A stretch of 9,090 nucleotides of DNA from positions 1 through 9,090 of the forward strand of contig CALDNG010000384.1 in the NCBI GenBank assembly GCA_937915285.1, in the 5' to 3' direction. Position 1 is the stretch's first letter; every line of letters begins with the position of its first letter. The notes beneath the pieces are model-generated. The model saw only the letters and a program-made list of their open reading frames with translations, did no database searches and was not told where the DNA came from. A program made the translations under genes and the position numbers. Source of the stretch: an uncultured Desulfomonile sp. Its GTDB lineage: Bacteria; Desulfobacterota; Desulfomonilia; Desulfomonilales; Desulfomonilaceae. This document shows positions 1 through 6,190 of the stretch, one piece after another.

Positions 1-1051
1 CCATCATGTAATGACAGGTGGGTGTGACTGCTATAGGTTCTTTGGTGACATCCACTCCGAGGTAAATCTTGGCAAAAGATGCAATGTCCGATAACTTTTC
101 GGCTATCTTTTCAGGGCCTATGTGTGTCAGGTCAAGGTCAACATAATCCTCTCCTTTGACACCCCTGCCCTGTCTGATCTCGGTCCAGATGGCTCTAGAC
201 ACAACATCGCGGGGGGCCAGATCTTTCAGACTCGGAGCGTAGACCTCCATGAATCTCTGTCCTGTCCTGTTTCTGAGGATTCCGCCTTCACCCCTGGTGG
301 CCTCGCTGATGAGTACACCCAATCCGTGAATACCTGTAGGATGGAACTGAACAAATTCCATGTCCTCCAGCGGTATTCCTGCCCTGTAAGAAAGGTAGAC
401 TCCATCACCTGTATTGGAAAAACAGTTGGAATTTGTCTTGAATGTTCCGCCAAATCCCCCGGTAGCTATCAGGATGGCCTTTGCCCTGAATGTGTGAAGC
501 TGTCCAGTGGCCAACTCATATGCCACCAGTCCCGATGCCCGACCATTATCGATGATCAGGTCAATAAGCAGGAATTCACTGAACACTTGAACCGACTTTT
601 CTACGGCTTTACCGTAAAGAGTGTCCAGGATGACGCGTCCAGTCCTGTCGGACGCGTAACATGCCCGTTTTACGGGGCCTTCACCAAAGTTTCTTGTGTG
701 TCCGCCGAAAGCTCTCTGGGCGATCCTGCCATCAGCGGTTCTGTTGAACGGGGCGCCCATGTGCTCCAGTTCATAAACTGCACGCTCCGCGTCTCTGGCC
801 AGGGTCTCCGCCGCATCCTGATCCGTAAGATAATCACCGCCCTTGACGGTGTCGTACATGTGCCATTCCCACGAATCAGGCTCTTCGTTCCCCAAGGCCG
901 CTGATATTCCACCCTGTGCAGCTCCGGAATGGGATCTAGTTGGAAAAACCTTGCTTATCAAAGCGACCCGTGCCGAACCGGGAATCTCAAGGGCAGCCCT
1001 CAGACCGGCTAATCCCGATCCAACAATTACGACATCGTGAACGAATTCCAT
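1..1051 (-). CDS. sdhA: Succinate dehydrogenase / fumarate reductase flavoprotein subunit (5' part, cut by window edge)
   Basis: Catalytic FAD subunit that interconverts succinate and fumarate, linked through an iron-sulfur subunit (and usually a membrane anchor) to the quinone pool. The minus-strand frame is open from ATG at 1051 to the window edge: about 350 of the usual 570-600 residues. Visible signatures in order: the FAD dinucleotide motif GSGLAG (11-16); SHSGAAQGG with the histidine at 41, which in the family is covalently bound to [22 protein letters not shown] (histidine about 237) with SEATRGEGG just after; APRDVV with the arginine that in the family donates the proton (about 281); and PTCHYMM at the end, the start of the substrate-binding CHYMMGG motif. 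The capping domain end and C-terminus lie outside. It starts 144 bases after gltA on the same strand. No sdhC-like anchor gene lies upstream. The Shine-Dalgarno is weak (AGGACTGG, somewhat far). SdhA and FrdA cannot be told apart from this fragment. Confidence 0.93.
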   Translation of the reverse strand, partial: MEFVHDVVIVGSGLAGLRAALEIPGSARVALISKVFPTRSHSGAAQGGISAALGNEEPDSWEWHMYDTVKGGDYLTDQDAAETLARDAERAVYELEHMGAPFNRTADGRIAQRAFGGHTRNFGEGPVKRACYASDRTGRVILDTLYGKAVEKSVQVFSEFLLIDLIIDNGRASGLVAYELATGQLHTFRAKAILIATGGFGGTFKTNSNCFSNTGDGVYLSYRAGIPLEDMEFVQFHPTGIHGLGVLISEATRGEGGILRNRTGQRFMEVYAPSLKDLAPRDVVSRAIWTEIRQGRGVKGEDYVDLDLTHIGPEKIAEKLSDIASFAKIYLGVDVTKEPIAVTPTCHYMM

Positions 1052-1195
1052 TGCATTTATCCAGTCCTGTCGAAGAATATTTTAAAAAGTGGAAAAATCC
1101 AAAGATCAATTGCGTTGATGTTCCATCACTACCCAAATAACAAACAATATCATTTCAGTGTATGGTCCTTACAATAACTGACTCAGACCGTTGGC

Positions 1196-2374
1196 TCATC
1201 TCTCCTTTTCAGGTTCATAAACACAACCCATAAGACCGCAATAATTTCCGACATATTGGGCCTCAGGTCGGTAAAGCATTGGTTTATCCTGGGCTTCCCC
1301 AAATTTTTCTTCAATGATATGGCTGCACCACCCGGCAATTCGGGAGATGGCAAATATCGGTGTAAACAGGTCTCTTTCAATTCCCATCATGTGATAAACA
1401 GGAGCGCTGAAGAAGTCCACATTTGGTCGTATTTCTGTCTTGCCGCGATTATTGAACTCTTCGATAGCTACCCGCTCAATGGTTTTGGACAACCTGTCCC
1501 AAGTCTCAACTCCGGATGTCCTGGCAAGTCTGGTTGCCATGTCTTTCAGATATTTTGCCCTAGGGTCCATCGTTTTGTAAACCGCATGTCCCATCCCCAT
1601 GATTTTCTTGCCTGTGTCGATCTGAGTTTTTACCCATTTCTCAATATCCGGTTCATTCTCCAATTCAAGGAGCATCCCCATGACACGCATGTTTGCGCCT
1701 CCATGAAGGCTTCCGGATAATGCCCCAATTCCTGCTGCGACGGCCGCATACATGTGAGCTTTTGTGGAGCAGACTTCGCGGCAGGCAAAAGTAGAAGCGT
1801 TGAAGGTGTGATCTGCATGTAATATCAGGCAGCAGTCGAGATCGCGAGCTGTCTGTTCATCCGGTTTCTCCCCTTGAAGCATCCATAGGAAGTTTGCTGC
1901 GTGGTTCAAGGATCTATCTGGCGCCAATGGTTCAAGACCGTTCCTGATCCTGTGCCATGCGGCCACAACACTTGGAAGTCTTCCTATTAGACGCGCCGCC
2001 ATTCGCTCATTGGCTTTTCGGGTTTCATCTTTCAGGTCAGGGTCGGCGGTGGCCAGAATTGGGGCGCTGGCCTGAAGCACATCCATCGGGTCAGCGGTGT
2101 GCGGTAGCGCTCTCAGGCAATCAATAACAAAATCCGGAAGTATGCTGTATCCGAAGACCTGGGCTGAAAACTCCGATAATTGCTCCGTCGTCGGCAAATC
2201 CCCGTTAAGCAGCAGATAGGCAGTCTCCAGGAATGTCGATTTCTCAGCAAGCTCCTCTATTCTGAAACCACGGTAAATGAGAATCCCCTGGACTCCGTCT
2301 ATGAAACTAATCTTTGTGTCCGCTACCGTCACGCCCCTCAGACCAGTATTCTTGATGGATACTGTTTCTTTCAT
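1196..2374 (-). CDS. gltA: Citrate synthase, short bacterial/archaeal type (citrate or 2-methylcitrate synthase)
   Basis: Condenses acetyl-CoA with oxaloacetate to citrate in the cytoplasm. Its 392 residues match the length of the short type II citrate synthases rather than the roughly 430-residue NADH-regulated enterobacterial form. All three expected catalytic residues are visible: H224 in GSLHGGAN, H263 in GMGHAVYK and D320 in PNVDFFS. LILHADH (183-189), DPRAKYL and SRIAGWCSHIIEE (344-356) are also typical. The residues after HGGAN are MRV where many family members have E-x-V, a mild variation away from the catalytic centre. The ATG follows GAGAGGG at good spacing, and the ending at PEKER is normal. 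Same-strand sdhA follows after 144 bases, fitting a TCA-cycle pairing. 2-methylcitrate synthase (PrpC) belongs to the same family and cannot be excluded by sequence, but no propionate-catabolism genes are beside it, so citrate synthase is the better call. Confidence 0.93.
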   Translation of the reverse strand: MKETVSIKNTGLRGVTVADTKISFIDGVQGILIYRGFRIEELAEKSTFLETAYLLLNGDLPTTEQLSEFSAQVFGYSILPDFVIDCLRALPHTADPMDVLQASAPILATADPDLKDETRKANERMAARLIGRLPSVVAAWHRIRNGLEPLAPDRSLNHAANFLWMLQGEKPDEQTARDLDCCLILHADHTFNASTFACREVCSTKAHMYAAVAAGIGALSGSLHGGANMRVMGMLLELENEPDIEKWVKTQIDTGKKIMGMGHAVYKTMDPRAKYLKDMATRLARTSGVETWDRLSKTIERVAIEEFNNRGKTEIRPNVDFFSAPVYHMMGIERDLFTPIFAISRIAGWCSHIIEEKFGEAQDKPMLYRPEAQYVGNYCGLMGCVYEPEKER

Positions 2375-2531
2375 GCCACCCTCTCTGTTAGGTTGAGATT
2401 TGTAGAGTTTTACCAGGAACCAGATAAAATTGTGATGATCGACACTTGGTTCAAACCGACTTTTGTGATGAACCAGAGGGTCTTGATGTTCGATTCAAAA
2501 AAATAGTAACAGGATCATTGACAACGTTTTA

Positions 2532-2576
2532 TGATGGCGGAGGCGCCGTCCTTTATAGACAGCGTCCCAGCCATCA
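2532..2576 (-). terminator. Candidate hairpin downstream of rubrerythrin
   Basis: An imperfect inverted repeat: TGATGGC (2532-2538) pairs perfectly with GCCATCA (2570-2576), and the inner GGCGC pairs with GCGTC with one G-T wobble. This gives about 13 paired positions with two mismatches and a 15-base loop. It lies 38 bases past the rubrerythrin stop on the minus strand. The bases after it on that strand are TAAAACGTTG, not a proper U-run, so it may be a weak intrinsic terminator or an mRNA 3'-end stabiliser rather than a classical terminator. Confidence 0.4.
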
Positions 2577-2613
2577 GGCGATCAATTAGATGGGATAAGG
2601 ATATTCCTATTGA

Positions 2614-3117
2614 TTAGTCCGCCAAAAAGAATTCAGACTTTTTAGCTCCACATACCGGGCATTTCTCAGGAGCTTCGTCCTCGATAGTGTAACCACACTT
2701 CGGGCAAATGTAATAGTCTTTTTCAGGGATCGGATTGCCCGCCTCCATGGCCTTGATTGCCTTGTCATACAAGGCGCCGTGAATTTTTTCCACTTCGTTT
2801 GCCCAATTGAACGACAAAGCTGCCGCGCTGTTCTTTTCGGCCTTGGCTTCTTCTATGAATTTTGGATACATAGACGAATATTCGAAATGCTCTCCGCCGT
2901 AAGCTGCCTTCAGGTTTTCAAGGGTGCTACCGACACCCTTTAACACGTCAAGATGCTTAAGAGCATGAACTGTCTCAGCGGCGGCAGCAGCTTTGAACAG
3001 TTTTGCGACTCCCTTGAAGCCTTCAGCCTCGGCTTTCCTGGCGAAAGCGGTGTACTTCCGGTTTGCCTGTGATTCTCCGGCAAACGCTTCCTTCAGATTG
3101 TTTTCAGTTTGACTCAT
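2614..3117 (-). CDS. rbr: Rubrerythrin
   Basis: Non-haem diiron peroxidase of anaerobes that reduces hydrogen peroxide in the cytoplasm, with electrons passing through its rubredoxin-like domain. The 167 residues have the canonical layout. An N-terminal four-helix ferritin-like domain carries the diiron ligands E15, E48xxH51, E76 and E79 (in GEHFEY) and E110xxH113. A C-terminal rubredoxin-type iron site follows, with C138/C141 and C153/C156. No ligand is missing. The start is well supported: AGGAGGT sits 10 bases before the ATG. The gene follows gcdA by 77 bases and precedes gltA by 239. The gcdA-rbr spacer contains a small hairpin, so rbr may have its own control. The short spacing between the two cysteine pairs (11 residues) is typical of rubrerythrins and distinguishes it from classical rubredoxin. 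Confidence 0.97.
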   Translation of the reverse strand: MSQTENNLKEAFAGESQANRKYTAFARKAEAEGFKGVAKLFKAAAAAETVHALKHLDVLKGVGSTLENLKAAYGGEHFEYSSMYPKFIEEAKAEKNSAAALSFNWANEVEKIHGALYDKAIKAMEAGNPIPEKDYYICPKCGYTIEDEAPEKCPVCGAKKSEFFLAD

Positions 3118-3145
3118 GTTATCATAAACCTCCTGATAATAATTT

Positions 3146-3164
3146 ATGGATCAGTCTGACCCAT
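3146..3164 (-). promoter_or_regulatory. Small hairpin in the rubrerythrin leader
   Basis: On the minus strand ATGGGTCA-GAC-TGATCCAT forms an 8-base-pair stem (one G-U wobble) with a 3-base loop, about 13 bases before the rbr Shine-Dalgarno and 31 bases past the gcdA stop. It is not followed by a U-run. As DNA it is also a near-symmetrical operator-like site (TGGATCA/TGACCCA). It could be an mRNA processing or stability element, or a repressor site for a peroxide-responsive regulator; the sequence alone does not decide. Confidence 0.35.
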
Positions 3165-3194
3165 GAAAAGGATATCCGTAAATATTTTTGACGC

Positions 3195-4928
3195 CTAGCC
3201 TCTGATAATTCTGGGCAATATCATCTGGTGGTGAGCGCACATCGAAAGCGGATTCTGATAGGCGCAGTTGGCAAAGGCTACCATGTAATCGCGCATGGCT
3301 GTAAATGGAACCACCTCGTCCACAAATCCACGTTTGGCGCAATAAATTGGTCTGGACTGATCGTAATACTGTTTTGCCAATGCATTCATCTTGTCAATAA
3401 CCGGATCCAGGCTTCGTCCTGCATCTTTCTCCTTGACCAGCCTCCTGGCAAAAGACGCTGCCGCTGCTGTTTCCCCGTGCATGACCGATATTTCCGTAGC
3501 CGGAGTTCCCAGAGTAAAAGCGCAGTGATTATTGGCCGTCGGACCGCCCATTATGTAATGCGCCGCAGCAGTGCCCTTTCGCAAGACGAAAAGCATCATG
3601 GGTACTGACGTCTGCTCTATGGAATAAATCAGGCTTTGGCCCAATCCTAAAAGCTCTGCCTTCTCAGCTATGTCGCCCACGTCTATCCCTGAGGTATCCT
3701 GGAACCAAATGATTGGAACCCTGTCCCGTCCACAGAGGGTGACGAATTCGTTCATTTTTATGAGGCCCTGTCTATATAGCTTGCCACCAATACCTGGGTA
3801 GTCGGCGTATTCGGGATACCCCATCCCAAGGAATCCCTGCTTGTTCCCTATTACACCCATCAGCAATCCATCAATTTTGACAAGACCTGTGTAAACCTCA
3901 GGACCATAGGTAGGCCGAAATTCCATGTGTTCGCTGTTGTCAGTAAGTCTGGCAAGGACCTCCACAAAGTTATACACGGCCTTTTGATTCATGGGTATCA
4001 ATCTGTCCAGATCCTCTTTGGCGAATCTGGGCTCGGCCGGATCAGCCACCCTGAAGAACTTCGGATTGTATGCCGGGACATAAGACATATACTGTTTGAG
4101 AGCGTCCAGAACCTGTTCTTCTTTTTCAAAGACCGCCTTGAAGAATCCGGTTGAATCATAATGGACACTTACACTTCCAGGTGGAACTTCCTTGAAATGC
4201 CTGGTAGCGTCAATGAGGGCCTCTGCGCCTTCTACATCAAAGAAACCCTTGGGGCTCATTCCGCTAACTATTCCACCGCCACCGACCGCTATGTTGCAAT
4301 CCTTATGGGCAAGAAGAATGGTAGGACTGATCCCGTGATATCCCCCACCGGCAGGGTTGGTGCCATATATACCGGCGATTACGGGAATGCCGAGTTTGGC
4401 AAGTTCGGCGTGCCTGAAAAACGTGGTCCCACCGCCTCTTCTGTCAGGGTAGACCTCTTCCTGCTCCGTCAATTTCACCCCAGAACAGTTTACAAGCCAA
4501 ACCAGGGGAATGTTCAGCCTCTTGGCCAAATCAGTTACCCTCAGGACATTCTCAGACTGACCAGCAACCCAGGCGCCCGCCATGACCTTGTTGTCAAATC
4601 CTACGACAACAGCCCACTTGCCACCGATCTTACCCAATCCGTTTACTACTCCGGTCGAACCCTCTTCGTTCTCTTTCGGATTGAAAATAGAATGCAATGG
4701 TCTCCAGGTTCCTGGATCAAGCAAATATTCAAGCCTCTGCCACACCGTCATCTGGCCGCGTTGATTGATCTTGGAAGCAGGCAATCCGGCTGAACGGACT
4801 TTTTCAATTTCCTCCTCAAGCTGTTTCTCAACTTCTCTGACTAGAGAAATGTTTCCTTCAGTCTGCTTGATATTAGCTTCGGTTAACGCCTTACCTATTC
4901 CCGTCATCTTCTCGAAGTACGGTCTCAT
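3195..4928 (-). CDS. gcdA: Glutaconyl-CoA decarboxylase alpha subunit (carboxyltransferase)
   Basis: Transfers the carboxyl group of glutaconyl-CoA to biotin on a partner carrier protein, leaving crotonyl-CoA. In the known complex the carboxybiotin is then decarboxylated by a membrane subunit that pumps sodium ions. The 577 residues align from memory along nearly their whole length with Acidaminococcus fermentans GcdA (about 587). Two crotonase-fold carboxyltransferase halves are visible: WLVNCSGVKL (144-153), RRGGGTTFFRHAEL (163-176), GTNPAGGGYH (189-198) and AVGGGG (214-219) in the first; GGKLYRQGLIKMNEF (381-395), QDTSGIDVG (410-418) and LRKGTAAAHYIMGGP (449-463) in the second. The C-terminus stops at LPRIIRG, several residues shorter than the Acidaminococcus protein. 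The ATG follows GGAGG by 7 bases; another ATG four bases upstream is out of frame. No biotin carrier, GcdB/GcdD-like or glutaryl-CoA dehydrogenase gene is beside it. Propionyl-/methylcrotonyl-CoA carboxyltransferases are relatives, but the GcdA motifs fit much better. Confidence 0.93.
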   Translation of the reverse strand: MRPYFEKMTGIGKALTEANIKQTEGNISLVREVEKQLEEEIEKVRSAGLPASKINQRGQMTVWQRLEYLLDPGTWRPLHSIFNPKENEEGSTGVVNGLGKIGGKWAVVVGFDNKVMAGAWVAGQSENVLRVTDLAKRLNIPLVWLVNCSGVKLTEQEEVYPDRRGGGTTFFRHAELAKLGIPVIAGIYGTNPAGGGYHGISPTILLAHKDCNIAVGGGGIVSGMSPKGFFDVEGAEALIDATRHFKEVPPGSVSVHYDSTGFFKAVFEKEEQVLDALKQYMSYVPAYNPKFFRVADPAEPRFAKEDLDRLIPMNQKAVYNFVEVLARLTDNSEHMEFRPTYGPEVYTGLVKIDGLLMGVIGNKQGFLGMGYPEYADYPGIGGKLYRQGLIKMNEFVTLCGRDRVPIIWFQDTSGIDVGDIAEKAELLGLGQSLIYSIEQTSVPMMLFVLRKGTAAAHYIMGGPTANNHCAFTLGTPATEISVMHGETAAAASFARRLVKEKDAGRSLDPVIDKMNALAKQYYDQSRPIYCAKRGFVDEVVPFTAMRDYMVAFANCAYQNPLSMCAHHQMILPRIIRG

Positions 4929-4979
4929 CCATTCTCCTCCGTTGCCAGCATATTTTATAATGAATTTCAGTCAAATGAA

Positions 4980-5008
4980 AACATACCAATTATCATTAAT
5001 GTTTTCAA
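4980..5008 (-). promoter_or_regulatory. Candidate sigma70 promoter of gcdA inside an inverted repeat
   Basis: On the minus strand TTGAAA (5008-5003, 5 of 6 to the -35 consensus) and TATGTT (4985-4980, 4 of 6 to the -10) are separated by exactly 17 bases. Transcription would start near 4973, giving a leader of about 45 bases that ends in the GGAGG of gcdA. The promoter overlaps a perfect inverted repeat, GAAAACAT at 4977-4984 and ATGTTTTC at 4999-5006, so that one arm covers the -10 and the other the -35. This is a plausible repressor operator and could give substrate-responsive control of gcdA; the regulator is unknown. Confidence 0.5.
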
Positions 5009-5022
5009 TAAATAGTCAAATA

Positions 5023-5051
5023 AAAAAAGACCGAGTTCAGCGATCTTTTTT
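5023..5051 (-). terminator. Intrinsic terminator-like hairpin between the DUF2225 gene and gcdA
   Basis: On the minus strand AAAAAAGATCG and CGGTCTTTTTT pair over 11 positions (one U-G wobble) around a 7-base loop, with T's at the 3' side. The plus-strand reading has a C-A mismatch at the wobble position, so it should work better on minus-strand transcripts, i.e. those from the DUF2225 gene ending 180 bases earlier. It would insulate the gcdA promoter just beyond it. The GC core is short (5 pairs), which lowers confidence. Confidence 0.55.
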
Positions 5052-5163
5052 CATTCAGCAGAATTCAGGGACAGACCTGAACAATTATGGCGCAGGTTGA
5101 ACTCCAGGGGATCGTCCATTCATAAGTGCCGACGTTCACCTAACGGAAATACCATAATATCTC

Positions 5164-5186
5164 TGAATATAAGTAGCCTATATTCA
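5164..5186. repeat. Perfect AT-rich inverted repeat just after the DUF2225 gene
   Basis: TGAATATA (5164-5171) and TATATTCA (5179-5186) are perfect complements around a 7-base spacer, 45 bases downstream of the DUF2225 stop. No U-run follows on either strand, so it is not a standard terminator. It may be a 3'-end stem, a protein-binding site or chance in AT-rich DNA. Confidence 0.4.
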
Positions 5187-5230
5187 AAACTTAACCGATT
5201 TATCATTGGTGTTAAAAGTTTATTCTATGT

Positions 5231-6031
5231 TTAAAAGCGCTGTCTGTCATCTTCGTCTGATTTTTGTTTAACCTCATTGAGTTCATCAGGCGAAAATTCG
5301 AGTTTCCTTGGCGGGATGCTCCTCAAGGCGGGAAAGATTCCCTTGAAACGTGGCGAAAGCTGTTCCATTTTATCCGGGGAATAATTGGACCAGTAAGGGG
5401 TTGAATCCTCCTCTTCTATCAAGACCGTCAACAGGAGAGCAGGATAGCGATAACGCGGATTATTCCCGAGGAATGTCAGCATCTCTTTGGCGCGTAGATA
5501 CTCTTCACGCCTGCGATTGATTTCCCCGAGAAGATACATTACCATTGCAGGCTCTCCTTTGGTAAGGTTGCGCCTTAGTGCGTCATCCAGGAATTTGTTG
5601 GCTTTGTCCAGAAGTGTTTTCTCGTTTTCTAAAGCTCCCAGTTCTCTGGCTACCCATGAACCCTTTAGACTCACTATCCCAAGATCCCGAGGGTTCAGGC
5701 CGCGGGTCTCCAGAATGGATATCATTCCGGAACGACCAAGAGAAGCCATTTCCAGAGGGTTTGCAGACTTGAAAATATCTGTATATTTCTTTGACTTGAC
5801 CAAACTCTTTATATTTTCGGAAACTCTTGAGTCAAAGTCTTGGGTTCTATAGGAAAAAAAACAGTTTGGGCAGGTCGCAACATCAGAGGAGCGATTACAA
5901 TCCCTGGGCACCAATCTATAATCCAGGCCGTATCCAAAGTTGGCGGCATTTTTCGTATCATTAGAGGTCATCAAATGGGAAAAATGGTTGTTACAGACCG
6001 GACATGCTAGAACTTTCGACTGGTTGTTCAC
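5231..6031 (-). CDS. DUF2225-family protein with two CxxC knuckles (function unknown)
   Basis: Cytoplasmic protein of unknown function; there is no signal peptide or membrane segment. The N-terminal part has the layout of the DUF2225 family: CPVC (cysteines 10 and 13), a charged linker with GYGLDYRLVPRDCN, then CPNC (54 and 57), together probably one zinc-binding site. The C-terminal half is helical, with TPR-like stretches such as LLDKANKFLDDALRRN and EYLRAKEMLTFLGN, and a very acidic, basic-mixed tail. The start chosen is GTG at 6031, because AAGGAGGA lies 4 bases before it. An in-frame ATG at 6073 would add 14 residues but has no Shine-Dalgarno and puts extra sequence ahead of the first CPxC. 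Length is then 266 residues. It is divergent from the UvrD-like helicase gene and is followed by the terminator-like hairpin at 5023-5051. The family assignment is from pattern memory; the function is not known. Confidence 0.8.
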   Translation of the reverse strand: MNNQSKVLACPVCNNHFSHLMTSNDTKNAANFGYGLDYRLVPRDCNRSSDVATCPNCFFSYRTQDFDSRVSENIKSLVKSKKYTDIFKSANPLEMASLGRSGMISILETRGLNPRDLGIVSLKGSWVARELGALENEKTLLDKANKFLDDALRRNLTKGEPAMVMYLLGEINRRREEYLRAKEMLTFLGNNPRYRYPALLLTVLIEEEDSTPYWSNYSPDKMEQLSPRFKGIFPALRSIPPRKLEFSPDELNEVKQKSDEDDRQRF

Positions 6032-6102
6032 GCAATCCTCCTTGAATAACTCATAGAGACTAAAACCAAACATTGAAGACTGTATGAATCAAATATATCA
6101 TA

Positions 6103-6127
6103 AAAGACGCAGCTTGGCTACGTTTTT
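6103..6127. terminator. Hairpin with A- and T-rich flanks between the divergent genes
   Basis: CGCAGC-TTG-GCTACG forms a stem with one C-A mismatch on the plus strand (U-G wobble on the minus), extended by flanking A/T pairs to about 11 pairs and followed on the plus strand by TTTTTCTT. It looks like a compact, bidirectional intrinsic terminator. It is in an unusual place, about 64 bases ahead of the plus-strand helicase start and 72 ahead of the minus-strand GTG. It could block antisense read-through in the plus direction or act as a leader attenuator for the DUF2225 gene. Confidence 0.45.
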
Positions 6128-6147
6128 CTTCATATAAAACTTTGTGT

Positions 6148-6163
6148 AGTTGATACATCAACT
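6148..6163. promoter_or_regulatory. Operator-like palindrome in the divergent promoter region
   Basis: AGTTGATACATCAACT is symmetrical over 7+7 bases with a 2-base centre. TTGAT half-sites point outward on both strands and resemble -35 elements. On the plus strand TTGATA (6150-6155) lies 17 bases from TAAAAT (6173-6178), a good sigma70 match, but that would leave only a few bases of leader and exclude part of the helicase Shine-Dalgarno. On the minus strand TTGATG (6162-6157) faces the DUF2225 gene with TATATG 19 bases away. The half-sites recall FNR/CRP-type TTGAT-N4-ATCAA, but the gap is 2, not 4, so it is not a standard FNR box. Confidence 0.4.
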
Positions 6164-6190
6164 TAAAATAATTAAAATAAGAGGCACATT

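Larger units (their letters stand above)
4929..5230. other. Structured intergenic region between gcdA and the DUF2225 gene
   Basis: A 302-base AT-rich stretch without a credible coding region. From gcdA outward it holds a candidate promoter within an inverted repeat (4977-5008), a terminator-like hairpin (5023-5051), a short TTCAGG/CCTGAA hairpin (5064-5081) that competes with an alternative ACCTG/CAGGT pairing to 5097, and a perfect AT-rich hairpin (5164-5186). A 12-codon ATG frame at 5088 has no ribosome binding site and is not considered a gene. A small RNA is possible but not supported by any recognisable family. Confidence 0.5.

Noticed and set aside
122..904. A 260-codon plus-strand open frame opposite sdhA
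   Set aside because: The minus strand encodes an unmistakable SdhA with all family motifs; the plus-strand frame has no recognisable protein features and no good ribosome binding site.
1052..1195. Terminator between gltA and sdhA
   Set aside because: Only a CTGA/TCAG mini-palindrome and T-rich runs without a stem; no convincing terminator seen.
2375..2531. Promoter or riboswitch upstream of gltA
   Set aside because: A TTGAAC followed 17 bases later by AATTTT is too poor a match, and no known riboswitch pattern was recognised.
4161..4793. A 210-codon plus-strand open frame opposite gcdA
   Set aside because: It lies wholly antisense to the well-supported carboxyltransferase and its composition looks like a frame shadow.
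5088..5126. A 12-codon ATG frame in the gcdA upstream region
   Set aside because: No Shine-Dalgarno, very short, and inside hairpin-forming sequence; no basis to call a gene.
6150..6161. FNR/CRP-type site before the helicase
   Set aside because: Half-sites TTGAT and ATCAA are present but separated by 2 bases instead of 4, so the standard spacing fails.
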